A stretch of DNA of 64,000 bases from Aquihabitans sp. G128 (GTDB lineage: Bacteria > Actinomycetota > Acidimicrobiia > Acidimicrobiales > Iamiaceae), in contig NZ_CP077604.1 in NCBI RefSeq assembly GCF_019048865.1, positions 2,604,001 through 2,668,000 on the forward strand, in the 5' to 3' direction. The notes below the pieces were generated by a model. The model saw only the letters and a program-made list of their open reading frames with translations, had not been told where the DNA came from and ran no database searches. Positions within the stretch are counted from its first letter, which is position 1. Each line of letters opens with the position of its first letter. The position numbers and the translations under genes are program-made. Below are positions 33,240 to 41,686 of the stretch, piece after piece.

Positions 33240-35537
33240 TCAGGTCAGGGCGTCGGCCGCGCGCTCGAAGCGGACGACGATGCCCTTGGAGGTGGGCGTG
33301 TTGCTCTCGTCGGCCACCGAGGTCAGCGGCACCAGGACGTTGGCCTCGGGGAAGTACGCCGCGCAGGTGCCAGGGGCGACGTCGTAGGCCACCAGGCGGA
33401 ACCGGGGGGCCCGACGCTCGCCGTCGGTCCACTCGCTGACGATGTCGACGTGGTCGCCGTCGGCGAAGCCGAGCTCGGCCAGGTCCTTGGCCCCGGCGAA
33501 GACCACCCGGCGCCCGTCGTGGATGCCGCGGTAGCGGTCGTCCAGGCCGTAGATGGTGGTGTTGTACTGGTCGTGGGACCGCAGGGTCTGCAGCAGGAGG
33601 CGGCCCTCGGGCACCTCGGTGGGGTCGAAGTCGTTGCGGGTCAGGTGCGCCTTGCCGCTGGGCGTCGGGAACGTGCCGTGGTCCCGTGGCGGGTGGGGCA
33701 GGGCGAAGCCGCCCGGCTCACCGATGCGGCGGTTGAAGTCGGTGAAGCCCGGCACCACCGCCTCGACGTGGTCGCGGATGCGGTCGTAGTCGGCCTCGAG
33801 GGCCGCCCAGTCGACGCCGCCCCCGTCGGGCAGCGCCCGCTGGGCCAGGCCGCAGACGATGGCCACCTCGCTGCGGACCTCGTTCGACGGCGGCTCCAGG
33901 CCCCCGGCCGACGCGTGGACCATGGTCATGGAGTCCTCGACGGTGATCCGCTGCTCCTTGCCGCCGGTGCGGTCGAGGTCGGTGCGCCCGAGCGCCGGCA
34001 GGATCAGCGCCGCCTGGCCGCCGGTCACGTGCGAGCGGTTCAGCTTGGTGCTGACCTGGACGGTCAGCTTGCAGGACGACAGCGCCTTGGCCGTGGCCTC
34101 CGTGTCGGGCGCGGCCATGAGGAAGTTGCCCCCCATGGCGAAGAACACGTCGACCTCGCCGCGCTGCATGGCGTGGATGGCCTTGACGGTGTCGAACCCG
34201 TGCTCGCGCGGCGGCTCGAAGCCGAACTCGGCGCCGAGCGCGCCGAGGAACGCGTCGGGCATCTTCTCGAAGATGCCCATGGTGCGGTCGCCCTGGACGT
34301 TGCTGTGGCCGCGCACCGGGCACACGCCCGACCCTGTCTTGCCGATGCTGCCGCGCAGCAAGACGGTGTTGACCACCTCGCGGATGGTGGCCACGGCCTG
34401 CCGGTGCTGGGTGATGCCCATGGCCCAGCAGACGATGATGCGCTGGTTGGTGGCCACCAGCTCCACCAGGCGCTCGGCCTCGCGCCGCGACAGGCCGGTG
34501 GCGCCGAGCAGGGCGTCGGCGTCGAGGGTCTCCAGGTGGGCGACCAGGTCCTCGTAGCCCTCGGTGGACCGGGCCACGAACTCGTGGTCCACGACGCCGC
34601 CGCGCTCGCGCTCGATCTCGAGCAGCCGGCGGTTCACGTACTGGAAGAGGGCGAGGTCGGCGCCGACCTTGATCTGCAGGTACTCGTCGGCCAGCTCGGT
34701 GCCGCGGCCCACCACGCCGACGGGCCGTTGCGGGTTCTTGAACCGCAGGAGGCCCGCCTCCTTGAGCGGGTTGATCGCCACGATCGTCGCCCCGTTGCCC
34801 TTCGCCTTCTCGAGCGCGGTGAGCATCCTCGGGTGGTTGGTGCCCGGGTTCTGGCCCATCACGATGACCAGGTCGGCCTCGTAGACGTCGTCGAGGGTGA
34901 CGGACCCCTTGCCGATGCCGATGGTCTGGCCGAGGGCCACGCCGCTCGACTCGTGGCACATGTTCGAGCAGTCCGGCAGGTTGTTGGTGCCGAGCAGGCG
35001 GACGAAGAGCTGGTAGACGAACGCCGCCTCGTTGCTCGTGCGGCCCGACGTGTAGAAGACGGCTCGATCCGGATCGGCCGAGGCGACCAGCTCGTCGGCG
35101 ATGATGCCGAAGGCGTCGTCCCAGCTCACCGGCCGGTAGTGCTCCTCCCCCGCCGCCCGGTGCATCGGCTGGGTGAGCCGGCCCTGCTGGCCCAGCCAGA
35201 AGTCGGTGCGCCCGGCCAGCTCGCCCACCGGGTGCTCGGCGAAGAACGCCGGCGTCACCCGCCGGACCGTGGCCTCCTCGGCCACCGCCTTGGCCCCGTT
35301 CTCGCAGAACTCGAAGGCCGAGGTGTGGTCGGGATCGGGCCAGGCGCAGCCCGGGCAGTCGAACCCGGTGGGCTGGTTGAGGGTGAGCAGGGTCTTGGCG
35401 GTGCGCACCGGGCCCAGCTGGGCACGGGCGTGGCGCAGGGTGGCGATCAGCGCCGGGATGCCCGCCGCCGACGACTTCGGCCGCGTCACCCGCAGGTCCG
35501 CTTCGTCGTTGTTCTCCTCGGGCGGCGGCGTCGGCAT
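33240..35537 (-). CDS. FdhF/YdeP family molybdopterin oxidoreductase (formate dehydrogenase-like)
   Basis: A 765-residue molybdenum enzyme, the usual length of the FdhF/YdeP group. The N-terminal region has CPGCAWPDPDHTSAFEFCENGAKA, with the two Cys pairs seen in this group; VSWDDAFGIIADEL, YTSGRTSNEAAF, NMCHESSGVALGQTIGIGKGS (likely Mo-ligand Cys), VMGQNPGTNHPRML and GKTGSGVCPVRGHSNVQGDRTMG follow, all molybdopterin-domain signatures. The C-terminal region from LRSHDQYNTTIYG is the dinucleotide-binding domain. Start ATG 35537. Reaction probably formate or a related oxidation; electron partner unknown. FdhD, its sulfur-transfer maturase, lies 4.6 kb away on the same strand. Confidence 0.9.
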   Translation of the reverse strand: MPTPPPEENNDEADLRVTRPKSSAAGIPALIATLRHARAQLGPVRTAKTLLTLNQPTGFDCPGCAWPDPDHTSAFEFCENGAKAVAEEATVRRVTPAFFAEHPVGELAGRTDFWLGQQGRLTQPMHRAAGEEHYRPVSWDDAFGIIADELVASADPDRAVFYTSGRTSNEAAFVYQLFVRLLGTNNLPDCSNMCHESSGVALGQTIGIGKGSVTLDDVYEADLVIVMGQNPGTNHPRMLTALEKAKGNGATIVAINPLKEAGLLRFKNPQRPVGVVGRGTELADEYLQIKVGADLALFQYVNRRLLEIERERGGVVDHEFVARSTEGYEDLVAHLETLDADALLGATGLSRREAERLVELVATNQRIIVCWAMGITQHRQAVATIREVVNTVLLRGSIGKTGSGVCPVRGHSNVQGDRTMGIFEKMPDAFLGALGAEFGFEPPREHGFDTVKAIHAMQRGEVDVFFAMGGNFLMAAPDTEATAKALSSCKLTVQVSTKLNRSHVTGGQAALILPALGRTDLDRTGGKEQRITVEDSMTMVHASAGGLEPPSNEVRSEVAIVCGLAQRALPDGGGVDWAALEADYDRIRDHVEAVVPGFTDFNRRIGEPGGFALPHPPRDHGTFPTPSGKAHLTRNDFDPTEVPEGRLLLQTLRSHDQYNTTIYGLDDRYRGIHDGRRVVFAGAKDLAELGFADGDHVDIVSEWTDGERRAPRFRLVAYDVAPGTCAAYFPEANVLVPLTSVADESNTPTSKGIVVRFERAADALT

Positions 35538-35611
35538 GGCGACCGTTCTACCCCCGCCTCCCCGCCCCGGGCACTCGGGCGCGATCGACCCCGCTGCCCT
35601 GGGCCGCCTTC

Positions 35612-35631
35612 GTGCTACGTTTCCGTAGCAC
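35612..35631. promoter_or_regulatory. Perfect 8-bp inverted repeat upstream of the lipoprotein/ABC operon
   Basis: GTGCTACG (35612-35619) and CGTAGCAC (35624-35631) flank TTTC, 39 bases before the lipoprotein ATG and 75 bases from the divergent oxidoreductase start. The ACGTTTCCGT core resembles TetR/AcrR-type operators of actinobacteria. Either or both units may be controlled. Confidence 0.7.
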
Positions 35632-35669
35632 CTGCCGAGAAGGATCGGCACAACCCGAAGGGAGCCAGG

Positions 35670-36179
35670 ATGACCACCACCGATGACGCGACGGCTCGAC
35701 CGAGGAGCCGGCCCGCCCGCCGCCGAGGGCTGGTGCTGTTGCTCGGCGCCCTCCTGCTGTCGAGCTGCACCTACCGGAGCGGCCAACAGATGGAGGTCGA
35801 CTACCTCGGATCCCGCTACCGCTTCTACATCTACGAGAAGCCCTCGTGGTTGCTCCTGGGGCTGCGGGACGTGTGCAAGAAGCAGGCGGGCACGGGCACC
35901 GAGCGGTGGGGCCGCTGCTCGTTGACCTACCTCCGAGACCACGTCTCGGTGCCGGCGGTCGGCGCCGTCGACTGGAACCACTTCACCGAAGGGGGGCGGT
36001 GGGCCGACTACGCATCAGCCATCGGCGACGTCGGCCTGGGCGCCCGCGGGACCGACTCGTCGGGCCAGACCTACGTCACCCGGTGCCTCACCGGCGACCA
36101 CCCGGCGTTCGGCAGCTACAACTGGACCTACCGCACCACCTCGGATGCGCACTGCAAGCGTGGGTCGTACCCGTCGTGA
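35670..36179 (+). CDS. Putative lipoprotein of unknown function
   Basis: A 169-residue protein. The N-terminus is basic (RPRSRPARRRG), then LVLLLGALLLSSC forms a lipobox (LLSS-Cys33), so the mature protein would be anchored by lipid to the outer face of the membrane. Mature text is short of known motifs: YLGSRYRFYIYEKPSWLLLGLRDVC, four more Cys residues spaced to allow two disulfides, and a WNHFTEGGRWADYASAIGDVGLG segment. It starts with CCAGG next to ATG 35670. The stop overlaps the next start (GTGA). As first gene of an ABC operon it may be a sensor or substrate-side partner. I do not recognise the family. Confidence 0.7.
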   Translation: MTTTDDATARPRSRPARRRGLVLLLGALLLSSCTYRSGQQMEVDYLGSRYRFYIYEKPSWLLLGLRDVCKKQAGTGTERWGRCSLTYLRDHVSVPAVGAVDWNHFTEGGRWADYASAIGDVGLGARGTDSSGQTYVTRCLTGDHPAFGSYNWTYRTTSDAHCKRGSYPS

Positions 36180-36607
36180 ACGGTCGAGCACGTCGGCTGG
36201 CAGCCGGTGCCGCGGTCGCCGTCGTCCTGGTGATCGGGGTGGCCGCCTTCGTCCATGCACGAGGTGGCGATGGTGACGGCAGCCGGGGTGGGTCGGGGTA
36301 CTGCCTGGTGCTCGCCAGACCGAGCGCCACCACCGCCACCATCCGCCACGCCGTCGCTGGGTCGCCCGACTCGCCGACGCTCGACCTCGCCGGGCTGCGA
36401 TCCCTTGCCGACACGTTCTACGGCGACGACGTGATCGAGGAGGCCCCTGCCGGAGCCGAGTCCGACACGGCCGTTGCGCTGCGTGCGTTCCGAGCCGCCG
36501 TCGAAGAGGGCTCGGTCGCTCCGCTCGACCGGTCACCGGTCCGCGCCGCGCTCCGCCGGCTCGAGGCCCGGGCCCCCGAGGCCTGCCCCGACGCACCGGC
36601 GCGGTGA
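36176..36607 (+). CDS. Small membrane-anchored protein of unknown function
   Basis: A 143-residue protein from GTG 36176, overlapping the previous stop as GTGA. One hydrophobic segment near the start (LAAGAAVAVVLVIGVAAFVHA) is an uncleaved anchor or signal peptide, followed by a Gly/Asp linker and a helical domain (ATIRHAVAGSPDSPTLDLAGLRSLADTFYGDDVIEEAP, AVALRAFRAAVEEGS) and two Cys residues, one in GYCLV and one in EACPDA, that could pair outside the cell. No family recognised. Its own stop overlaps the ABC ATPase start in the same manner, so the four genes are probably translated together. Confidence 0.65.
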   Translation: MNGRARRLAAGAAVAVVLVIGVAAFVHARGGDGDGSRGGSGYCLVLARPSATTATIRHAVAGSPDSPTLDLAGLRSLADTFYGDDVIEEAPAGAESDTAVALRAFRAAVEEGSVAPLDRSPVRAALRRLEARAPEACPDAPAR

Positions 36608-37527
36608 ACGGGAGGAGCGACCGGCCGGCGATCGCCGTCTCGCACCTCACCAAGTCCCACCGCCGGAGGGGCGCCGTCGTGCACGCGCTGCAAGACGTGT
36701 CCTTCTCCGTGGCCGCCGGTGAGGCCGTGGCGCTCGTCGGACCGAACGGGGCCGGGAAGTCCTCCCTGCTCCGGGTGCTCGCCGGCCTGTCGACCCCCGA
36801 TCACGGTTCGGTGGAGATCGCCGGGCACGGCCTGCCGCAGCAAGCTGCGCAGGCCGTGCTCGGCCTCGGGTGCCTGGTGGATCGACCGGGACTCCTCGGC
36901 GGGCTGAGCGGCCACGCCAACCTGGAGGTGATCGCGCGTCGGCACGGGCTCGGCGGCCGACCGGTGACCACGCTGCTCGAGCGGTGCGGCCTGGACCGCT
37001 CGGCGTGGGGGCGGCCGGTCTCGGGCTACTCCCTGGGGATGCGCCAGCGCCTCGGGCTGGCGGTGGCGCTCCTGGGCTCACCGTCCACGTTGCTGCTCGA
37101 CGAGCCGACCACCGGGATCGACGTCGCCGGCACGGGTTGGCTCCGCTCGGTGCTCGAGGAGCACGTGGCCGGCGGCGGATCCCTGCTCCTCGCCAGCCAC
37201 CACCTGGAGGAGGTCGAGCGGGTGTGCGGATCGACCATCGTCCTGGCCGAGGGCCGAGTGCGCTCCACCGGCTCGCTCGCCGCGATCCGCGCCGCCACGA
37301 GGCTGGCCCACGAGCTCCACCCCACGGGAGCCGTCGAGGCTGCCGCGGCGATCCTGCGCGCAGCCGGATGGCTCGTGCGCGCCCACCCCACGCACCTCGA
37401 GCTCGACCTCACGCCGTCCGAGGCGGGGGCGGTCAGCCTCGTGCTGGCCGCCCACGGCATCGGCACCACCCGGCTCGCCAGCAGCGAGGCGCTCCTCTCG
37501 CGCCTCATCGCCACGGACGAGCGGTGA
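36604..37527 (+). CDS. ABC transporter ATP-binding protein
   Basis: A 307-residue ATPase. GPNGAGKSS is Walker A, VSGYSLGMRQRLGLAVALLGSP the signature region (SLGMRQ in place of LSGGQ), LLLDEPTTGID Walker B and LLLASHHLEE the switch histidine. About 85 residues after the core form a C-terminal domain like that of CcmA/NatA-type drug or lipid exporters. GTG 36604 overlaps the previous gene; the stop overlaps the permease start. The unusual signature matches DrrA-like exporters (SGGMRRR-type). Cargo unknown. Confidence 0.9.
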   Translation: MNGRSDRPAIAVSHLTKSHRRRGAVVHALQDVSFSVAAGEAVALVGPNGAGKSSLLRVLAGLSTPDHGSVEIAGHGLPQQAAQAVLGLGCLVDRPGLLGGLSGHANLEVIARRHGLGGRPVTTLLERCGLDRSAWGRPVSGYSLGMRQRLGLAVALLGSPSTLLLDEPTTGIDVAGTGWLRSVLEEHVAGGGSLLLASHHLEEVERVCGSTIVLAEGRVRSTGSLAAIRAATRLAHELHPTGAVEAAAAILRAAGWLVRAHPTHLELDLTPSEAGAVSLVLAAHGIGTTRLASSEALLSRLIATDER

Positions 37528-38294
37528 AGCACCGCCCCTCGCTCGCGGCGCTGGTCGCCGCCGAGTGGACGCGCGTGCGGTGCCGTCCCGTCGTGGGCCG
37601 CCTGCCGCTCCTCCTCGGCGCCGCGACCGGCGGGAGCGCCGCGCTCCTGTTCGCCGGCGGCATCGACCTCCACGCCGCCCAGCAGCTGGACGCGGTCTCG
37701 GGCACCGTGGCGATGGCCCTCGTGGTCCTGTCGTTCGGGATCGGTGCCGCCACCGTGCAGGACACCTTCACCTCGGGCACGGCCGCCACGGACCACGCCC
37801 TCGTCGGGCGCCGCCGCGCCGAACTGGTCGCCCAGCAGGTGGGCGCGGCGGCGTGGCTCGCCGTCCTCGGCCTCGCCGTGCAGCTCGGGCTCGCCACCGG
37901 GTTCGTGCTCGGCCATGCGGCGCAGCGGGGGGCGGCCATCAGCGCCGGCGCCTGGCAGCACGCCGTCGTCCTGGCCATGCCCCGGACGGTCGCTGCCGCC
38001 GCCCTGGCCGGCGGCCTCGGCGCCAGCACGGTGCAGCTCACGAGGTCGGCACCCGCCGCCCTCGGCGCCCTCGCGACCTGCTTGCTCGTGCTCGACGGGC
38101 TGGTCGCCACCCTGGCTCCCGCCGCGGTGGGCCTGATCCTGCCGGACCACCTGTTCGCGCTCGGCAAGGGGTCCACCACCGGTCTGGCAGCCGCCGACTG
38201 GTCGGTGACCAGCTCGTCGGTGGCGGCGGTCCTCGGCGTGGTCGCCGTGGCAGGCGTCGCCGCCCTCGTGGAGGGCGCGCGAGACCTGCCCTGA
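37524..38294 (+). CDS. ABC transporter permease, six-helix type
   Basis: A 256-residue membrane protein starting with GTG 37524, coupled to the ATPase gene. Hydrophobic segments lie at about 25-45, 58-78, 104-126, 148-170, 175-200 and 230-250, the plan of an ABC-2-like exporter half, with an EWTRVRCRP segment just before the first helix. It is rich in Ala and Leu and has no other signature. With the ATPase it would form a transporter; the lipoprotein and small anchored protein ahead are probably accessory. Last gene of the operon. Confidence 0.8.
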   Translation: MKHRPSLAALVAAEWTRVRCRPVVGRLPLLLGAATGGSAALLFAGGIDLHAAQQLDAVSGTVAMALVVLSFGIGAATVQDTFTSGTAATDHALVGRRRAELVAQQVGAAAWLAVLGLAVQLGLATGFVLGHAAQRGAAISAGAWQHAVVLAMPRTVAAAALAGGLGASTVQLTRSAPAALGALATCLLVLDGLVATLAPAAVGLILPDHLFALGKGSTTGLAAADWSVTSSSVAAVLGVVAVAGVAALVEGARDLP

Positions 38295-38351
38295 GCGACG
38301 GCCGAAACCGTGGGTGCGAGCGGGAGGCCCGTGGGCCACCATGGTCGACCC

Positions 38352-40005
38352 ATGGCCGTCATCAACGTCTCCGGCGCGGCCTACGCGCACCCCGGCGGGT
38401 CGACCCTGTTCGAGGACGTCTCCTTCAAGGTCCGCTCGGGCCAGCACGCGGCGCTGGTGGGGGCGAACGGGGTGGGCAAGTCGACGTTGCTGGGCTGCGT
38501 GCTCGGCGAGCTCCCGCTGGAGGCGGGGACGGTCAACGTCGACGCCCAGGTCGCCCTGATGCCCCAGGCCATCGGCACCGGACAGGATGCCGCCACCACC
38601 GTGCACGAGCTGCTGGTGCGCTACGCCCCCCGCCCAGGTCCGCGACGCCGGCCTGGCCCTCGCCGCGGCAGAGGCCGCCAACGCCGCGTCGCCCACCGAC
38701 GCCACCGGCATGGCCCTCGCCACCGCGGTCATCGGCTGGGGCGAGGTCGGCGGCTACGACCAGGAGAGCCGGTGGGACGCGTGCTGCGTGCGGGTGCTCG
38801 GCAAGCCGCTGGCCGAGGTGGCCGAGCGGCCGATCTCGAAGCTCTCGGGCGGCCAGCGCAAGCGCCTGGTGCTCGAGTCGCTGCTCGGCTCCGATGCCGA
38901 GATCCTGCTGCTCGACGAGCCCGACAACTTCCTCGACATCCCCGGCAAGCGGTGGCTCGAGCAGCGCCTGATCGAGTCGAAGAAGACCATCCTGCTCATC
39001 AGCCACGACCGGGAGCTGCTCGCCGCCGCGGCCGACGCGGTGATCACCATCGAGGGTCGCGGCGCCTGGACCCACCCCGGGAGCTGGGCCACCTACGACG
39101 ACGCCCGCACCGCCCGCAACGAGTCGCTGGGCGACGCCCTCGCCCGCTGGAACGCCGAGGAGCGCCGCCTCTTCCACCTGTTCAAGGAGATGAAGCAGCG
39201 GGCCTCCTACGCCGAGTCCAGCGCCCGCAAGGCCGAGGTCATGGAGGCCCGCTGGCAGCGCTTCGTCGACGCCGGCCCGCCGCCGCCTCCGCCCACCACC
39301 AAGACCGTCCGCATGCGCCTCGACGGTGCCGACAGCGGCAAGATCGCCCTGCGCTGCGAGGGCCTCGAGCTGCTCGGCCTCACCGACCGGTTCGACCTGG
39401 AGGTCCACCTCGGCGATCGGGTGGCCGTGCTCGGGCCCAACGGCACCGGGAAGTCCCACCTGCTCCGCCTCCTCGGCGGCGACGCCACCGTGGAGCACGA
39501 GGGCGGGTTCCGCCTCGGCGCCCGGGTGCTGCCCGGGCTGTTCCACCAGACCGACGAGCACCCCGAGTTCGCCGGCCGCACGCCCATCGCCATCGTCGGC
39601 GACCACGACCTCAACGAGCAGGCCGCCCTCGCCGCCCTCGGCCGCTACGGCATCGCGGAGTGCGGGCCCCGGCCCTACGAGACCATGTCGGGCGGCCAGC
39701 GGGCCCGGCTCCAGGTGCTGCACCTGGAGCTGCTCGGCGTGAACCTGCTCCTGCTCGACGAGCCCACCGACAACCTCGACCTCCAGTCGGCCGAGGCCCT
39801 GGAGGCGGCGCTGGCCGAGTTCACCGGCACCGTCCTCGCCGTCACCCACGACCGGTGGTTCCTCCGTGGCTTCGACCGCTTCGTGATCCTCGACGCCGAT
39901 TGCTCGGTCGCCGAGGCGCTCGATCGCGACGCCGCCCTCCACGTCATCACCGACGACGCCGCCTACCCCTTCTCCCCCGCCAAGCTCGTGCCCCTTTCGG
40001 CCTGA
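38352..40005 (+). CDS. ABC-F family ATPase (frameshifted as read at a C6 run)
   Basis: From ATG 38352 (MAVINVSGAAYAHPGGSTLFEDVSF, Walker A GANGVGKST) the sense reads to RYAP at about 38628; it then continues in another frame as AQVRDAGLALAAAEAANAASP to the stop at 40005. Removing one C from the run at 38626-38631 gives exactly 550 residues. Two ATPase domains follow the ABC-F plan: LSGGQRKRL with LLLDEPDNFLD, linker, Walker A GPNGTGKSH (His replacing Ser or Thr), MSGGQRARLQ with LLLDEPTDNLDL. No membrane segment. ABC-F proteins act on ribosomes in translation control or antibiotic protection. Likely intact in the organism. Confidence 0.75.
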
Positions 40006-40025
40006 CCAGCGCCCGCCCCGCTGCC

Positions 40026-40136
40026 GTTCTGTCGGGAGATCCGGGCACCGAGGGGCTGCACCCCCCGACAGAACCGCACCCCTCTGGTTCTGTCGGGAGA
40101 TGGGGGCGGAAGGGCCCACGTCCCCCCGACAGAACC
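40026..40136. repeat. Tandem pair of palindromic elements, GTTCTGTCGGG type
   Basis: Element 1: GTTCTGTCGGG at 40026-40036 with its complement at 40064-40074. Element 2: GGTTCTGTCGGG at 40086-40097 with its complement at 40125-40136. The elements are 49 and 51 bases long and 11 bases apart; arms are shared but interiors differ, beyond the AGAT that follows each left arm. They fill the gap between convergent abc-f and fdhD, so terminator use is possible, but doubling suggests a repeat family. Confidence 0.85.
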
Positions 40137-40183
40137 GGGATGTGGGCAGGCTCGGGCTGTTCAGCGGTCCGACGGCGGTCCGC

Positions 40184-40975
40184 TCAGGCCTCGGTGTAGA
40201 GGTTGAGGCGGCCGGGGCGGGCGAAGCCGGCCAGGGAGATGCCGGCCCGGCGAGCAGCCTCGATGGCCAGCGACGACGGGGCGCTCACCGCCACGATGGT
40301 GCCGAAGCCGGCCGCCCACGCCTTCTGCACGATCTCGAAGCTGGTGCGGCCGCTGACGAACAGGCCGAGGCCGGCGGCGGGGAGCGCCCCGTCGAGCAGG
40401 AGGCGGCCCACCACCTTGTCGACCGCGTTGTGGCGGCCGATGTCCTCGCGCACCAGCAGCACCTCGCCCTCGGGGGTGAACGCCGCCGCGGCGTGGACGC
40501 CCCCGGTGGCGTCGAAGAGCTCCTGCGAGGGCGCCACCCGGTCGGCCATGGCCATCAGCACCTCGGGCTCGATGGCGGGCGCCTCGGCCAGCGGGGTGAG
40601 GCGCGCAGTGACCGCGTCGATCTCGTCGGTGCCGCACCAGCCGCAGGACGACGTGGTGGTGGTCAGCCGGGGCGTGGGCTCGGGCGCCTGTCCGCCGGTG
40701 TCGACGGTGACGACGTTGAACTTGGTGTCGACCGCGGAACCGGTGGCGCAGTAGCGCACCTGCTGGACCGGCGCCCCGGCCAGCAGCCCGTCGGTGAGGC
40801 AGAACCCGACTGCCAGCTCGTAGTCGTGGCCCGGCGTGCGCATGGTGGTGGTCACCCGCACGCCGTCGAGCCGGATCTCCAGCGGCTCCTCGACGATCAC
40901 CTGGTCCGGTGCGCGCGAGCTGTCGGTCCCCGAGAAGCGCCGCACCAGCTGCTTCGACGTCCGACCCCGAGCCAT
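40184..40975 (-). CDS. fdhD: Formate dehydrogenase sulfurtransferase FdhD
   Basis: A 263-residue protein that passes sulfur from a cysteine desulfurase to the molybdenum cofactor of formate dehydrogenase. The text has VIVEEPLEIRLDG, HDYELAVGFCLTDGLL, the catalytic pair SSCGWCG (CxxC), MADRVAPSQELFDATGGVHAAAAF, VREDIGRHNAVDKVVGRLL and SGRTSFEIVQKA, all conserved in FdhD. The start is ATG 40975; the longer frame upstream crosses repeat DNA. Its client is very probably the FdhF/YdeP enzyme ending at 33240; an exporter operon and an abc-f gene lie between. Confidence 0.95.
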   Translation of the reverse strand: MARGRTSKQLVRRFSGTDSSRAPDQVIVEEPLEIRLDGVRVTTTMRTPGHDYELAVGFCLTDGLLAGAPVQQVRYCATGSAVDTKFNVVTVDTGGQAPEPTPRLTTTTSSCGWCGTDEIDAVTARLTPLAEAPAIEPEVLMAMADRVAPSQELFDATGGVHAAAAFTPEGEVLLVREDIGRHNAVDKVVGRLLLDGALPAAGLGLFVSGRTSFEIVQKAWAAGFGTIVAVSAPSSLAIEAARRAGISLAGFARPGRLNLYTEA

Positions 40976-41014
40976 GCCCGCCAACCTACCGACCACCTCG
41001 CCCGGCTCCCCAGG

Positions 41015-41101
41015 GCCGAACTGGTGAGGGTTCGGGCCCGAACCAGGCGCCCGCACCCACCGGTCCGCGAACCACGCCGAACTGGTGAGGGTTCGGGCCC
41101 G
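41015..41101. repeat. 26-bp direct repeat, two copies, containing a GGTTCGGGCCCGAACC palindrome
   Basis: GCCGAACTGGTGAGGGTTCG plus GGCCCG occurs at 41015-41040 and again without mismatch at 41076-41101. In the first copy it runs into AACC, completing a 16-bp perfect palindrome (41029-41044); the second lacks that end. The repeats fill the 189-base region between divergent fdhD and the NUDIX gene, so they may be repeat elements or paired binding sites. Confidence 0.8.
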
Positions 41102-41164
41102 GAGCGGGGCCCTGAGCTACCGGTTCGGCGGGCGGCGCGGCTCGCACGCCGTAGCGTCGGGCCG

Positions 41165-41686
41165 ATGTGGTTCTGCGACCAGTGCGGGCGGGAGGCGGCC
41201 GGCGGCGATCCCTTGGCCGGCACCGCTCCCACCTGCCCGGAGCACGGGCCGCGCTGGCGGCTGATCCGCAACGCACCGTGCGCCGGCGTCGTCATCGAGC
41301 GAGGCGGGCTGCTGCTGCTCGGGAAGCGGGCCAAGCAGCCGTTCCAGGGATGGTGGGAGGTGCCCGGCGGCTTCGTCGAGCGCGGCGAGCACCCCGCCAC
41401 CGCCGCCGTCCGGGAGGTCCGGGAGGAGCTCGGCATCGACGTCGTGCTCACCGGGCTGGTGGGCATCTACCTCGAGGACAGCGCCCGGGGCGAGAGCCTG
41501 CAGGTCACCGTCTACGCCGGCACCACCGACGCCACCACGTGCGTGCCCGACCCCGCCGAGGTCAGCGACTGGGCCTGGTTCGCCCCGGCCGACGTGCCAC
41601 ACGAGCTGGCCGGCCGCCACCGGATCCGCATCGACGACTGGCTCGCCGGCCGCACCGTGCCGCTGCCGGCCGACGGCCTCAGCTGA
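41165..41686 (+). CDS. NUDIX hydrolase with N-terminal zinc ribbon
   Basis: A 173-residue protein. The first 30 residues hold a Cys4-like zinc ribbon (FCDQCGREAAGGDPLAGTAPTCPEHG), as in NudC-related and zinc-ribbon NUDIX proteins. The NUDIX box GGFVERGEHPATAAVREVREELG fits the GX5EX7REUXEEXGU pattern exactly, so Mg-dependent hydrolysis of a nucleoside diphosphate derivative is expected. WAWFAPADVPHEL closes the fold. ATG 41165. It overlaps the convergent ABC-F gene by eight bases. Substrate not predictable. Confidence 0.9.
   Translation: MWFCDQCGREAAGGDPLAGTAPTCPEHGPRWRLIRNAPCAGVVIERGGLLLLGKRAKQPFQGWWEVPGGFVERGEHPATAAVREVREELGIDVVLTGLVGIYLEDSARGESLQVTVYAGTTDATTCVPDPAEVSDWAWFAPADVPHELAGRHRIRIDDWLAGRTVPLPADGLS

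Noticed and set aside
33123..36179. A plus-strand open frame of more than 1,000 codons opposite the FdhF/YdeP gene
   Set aside because: Its text is a His/Gly/Val-rich shadow of the well-conserved molybdoenzyme on the other strand; only the final 169 codons (35670-36179) are a real gene.
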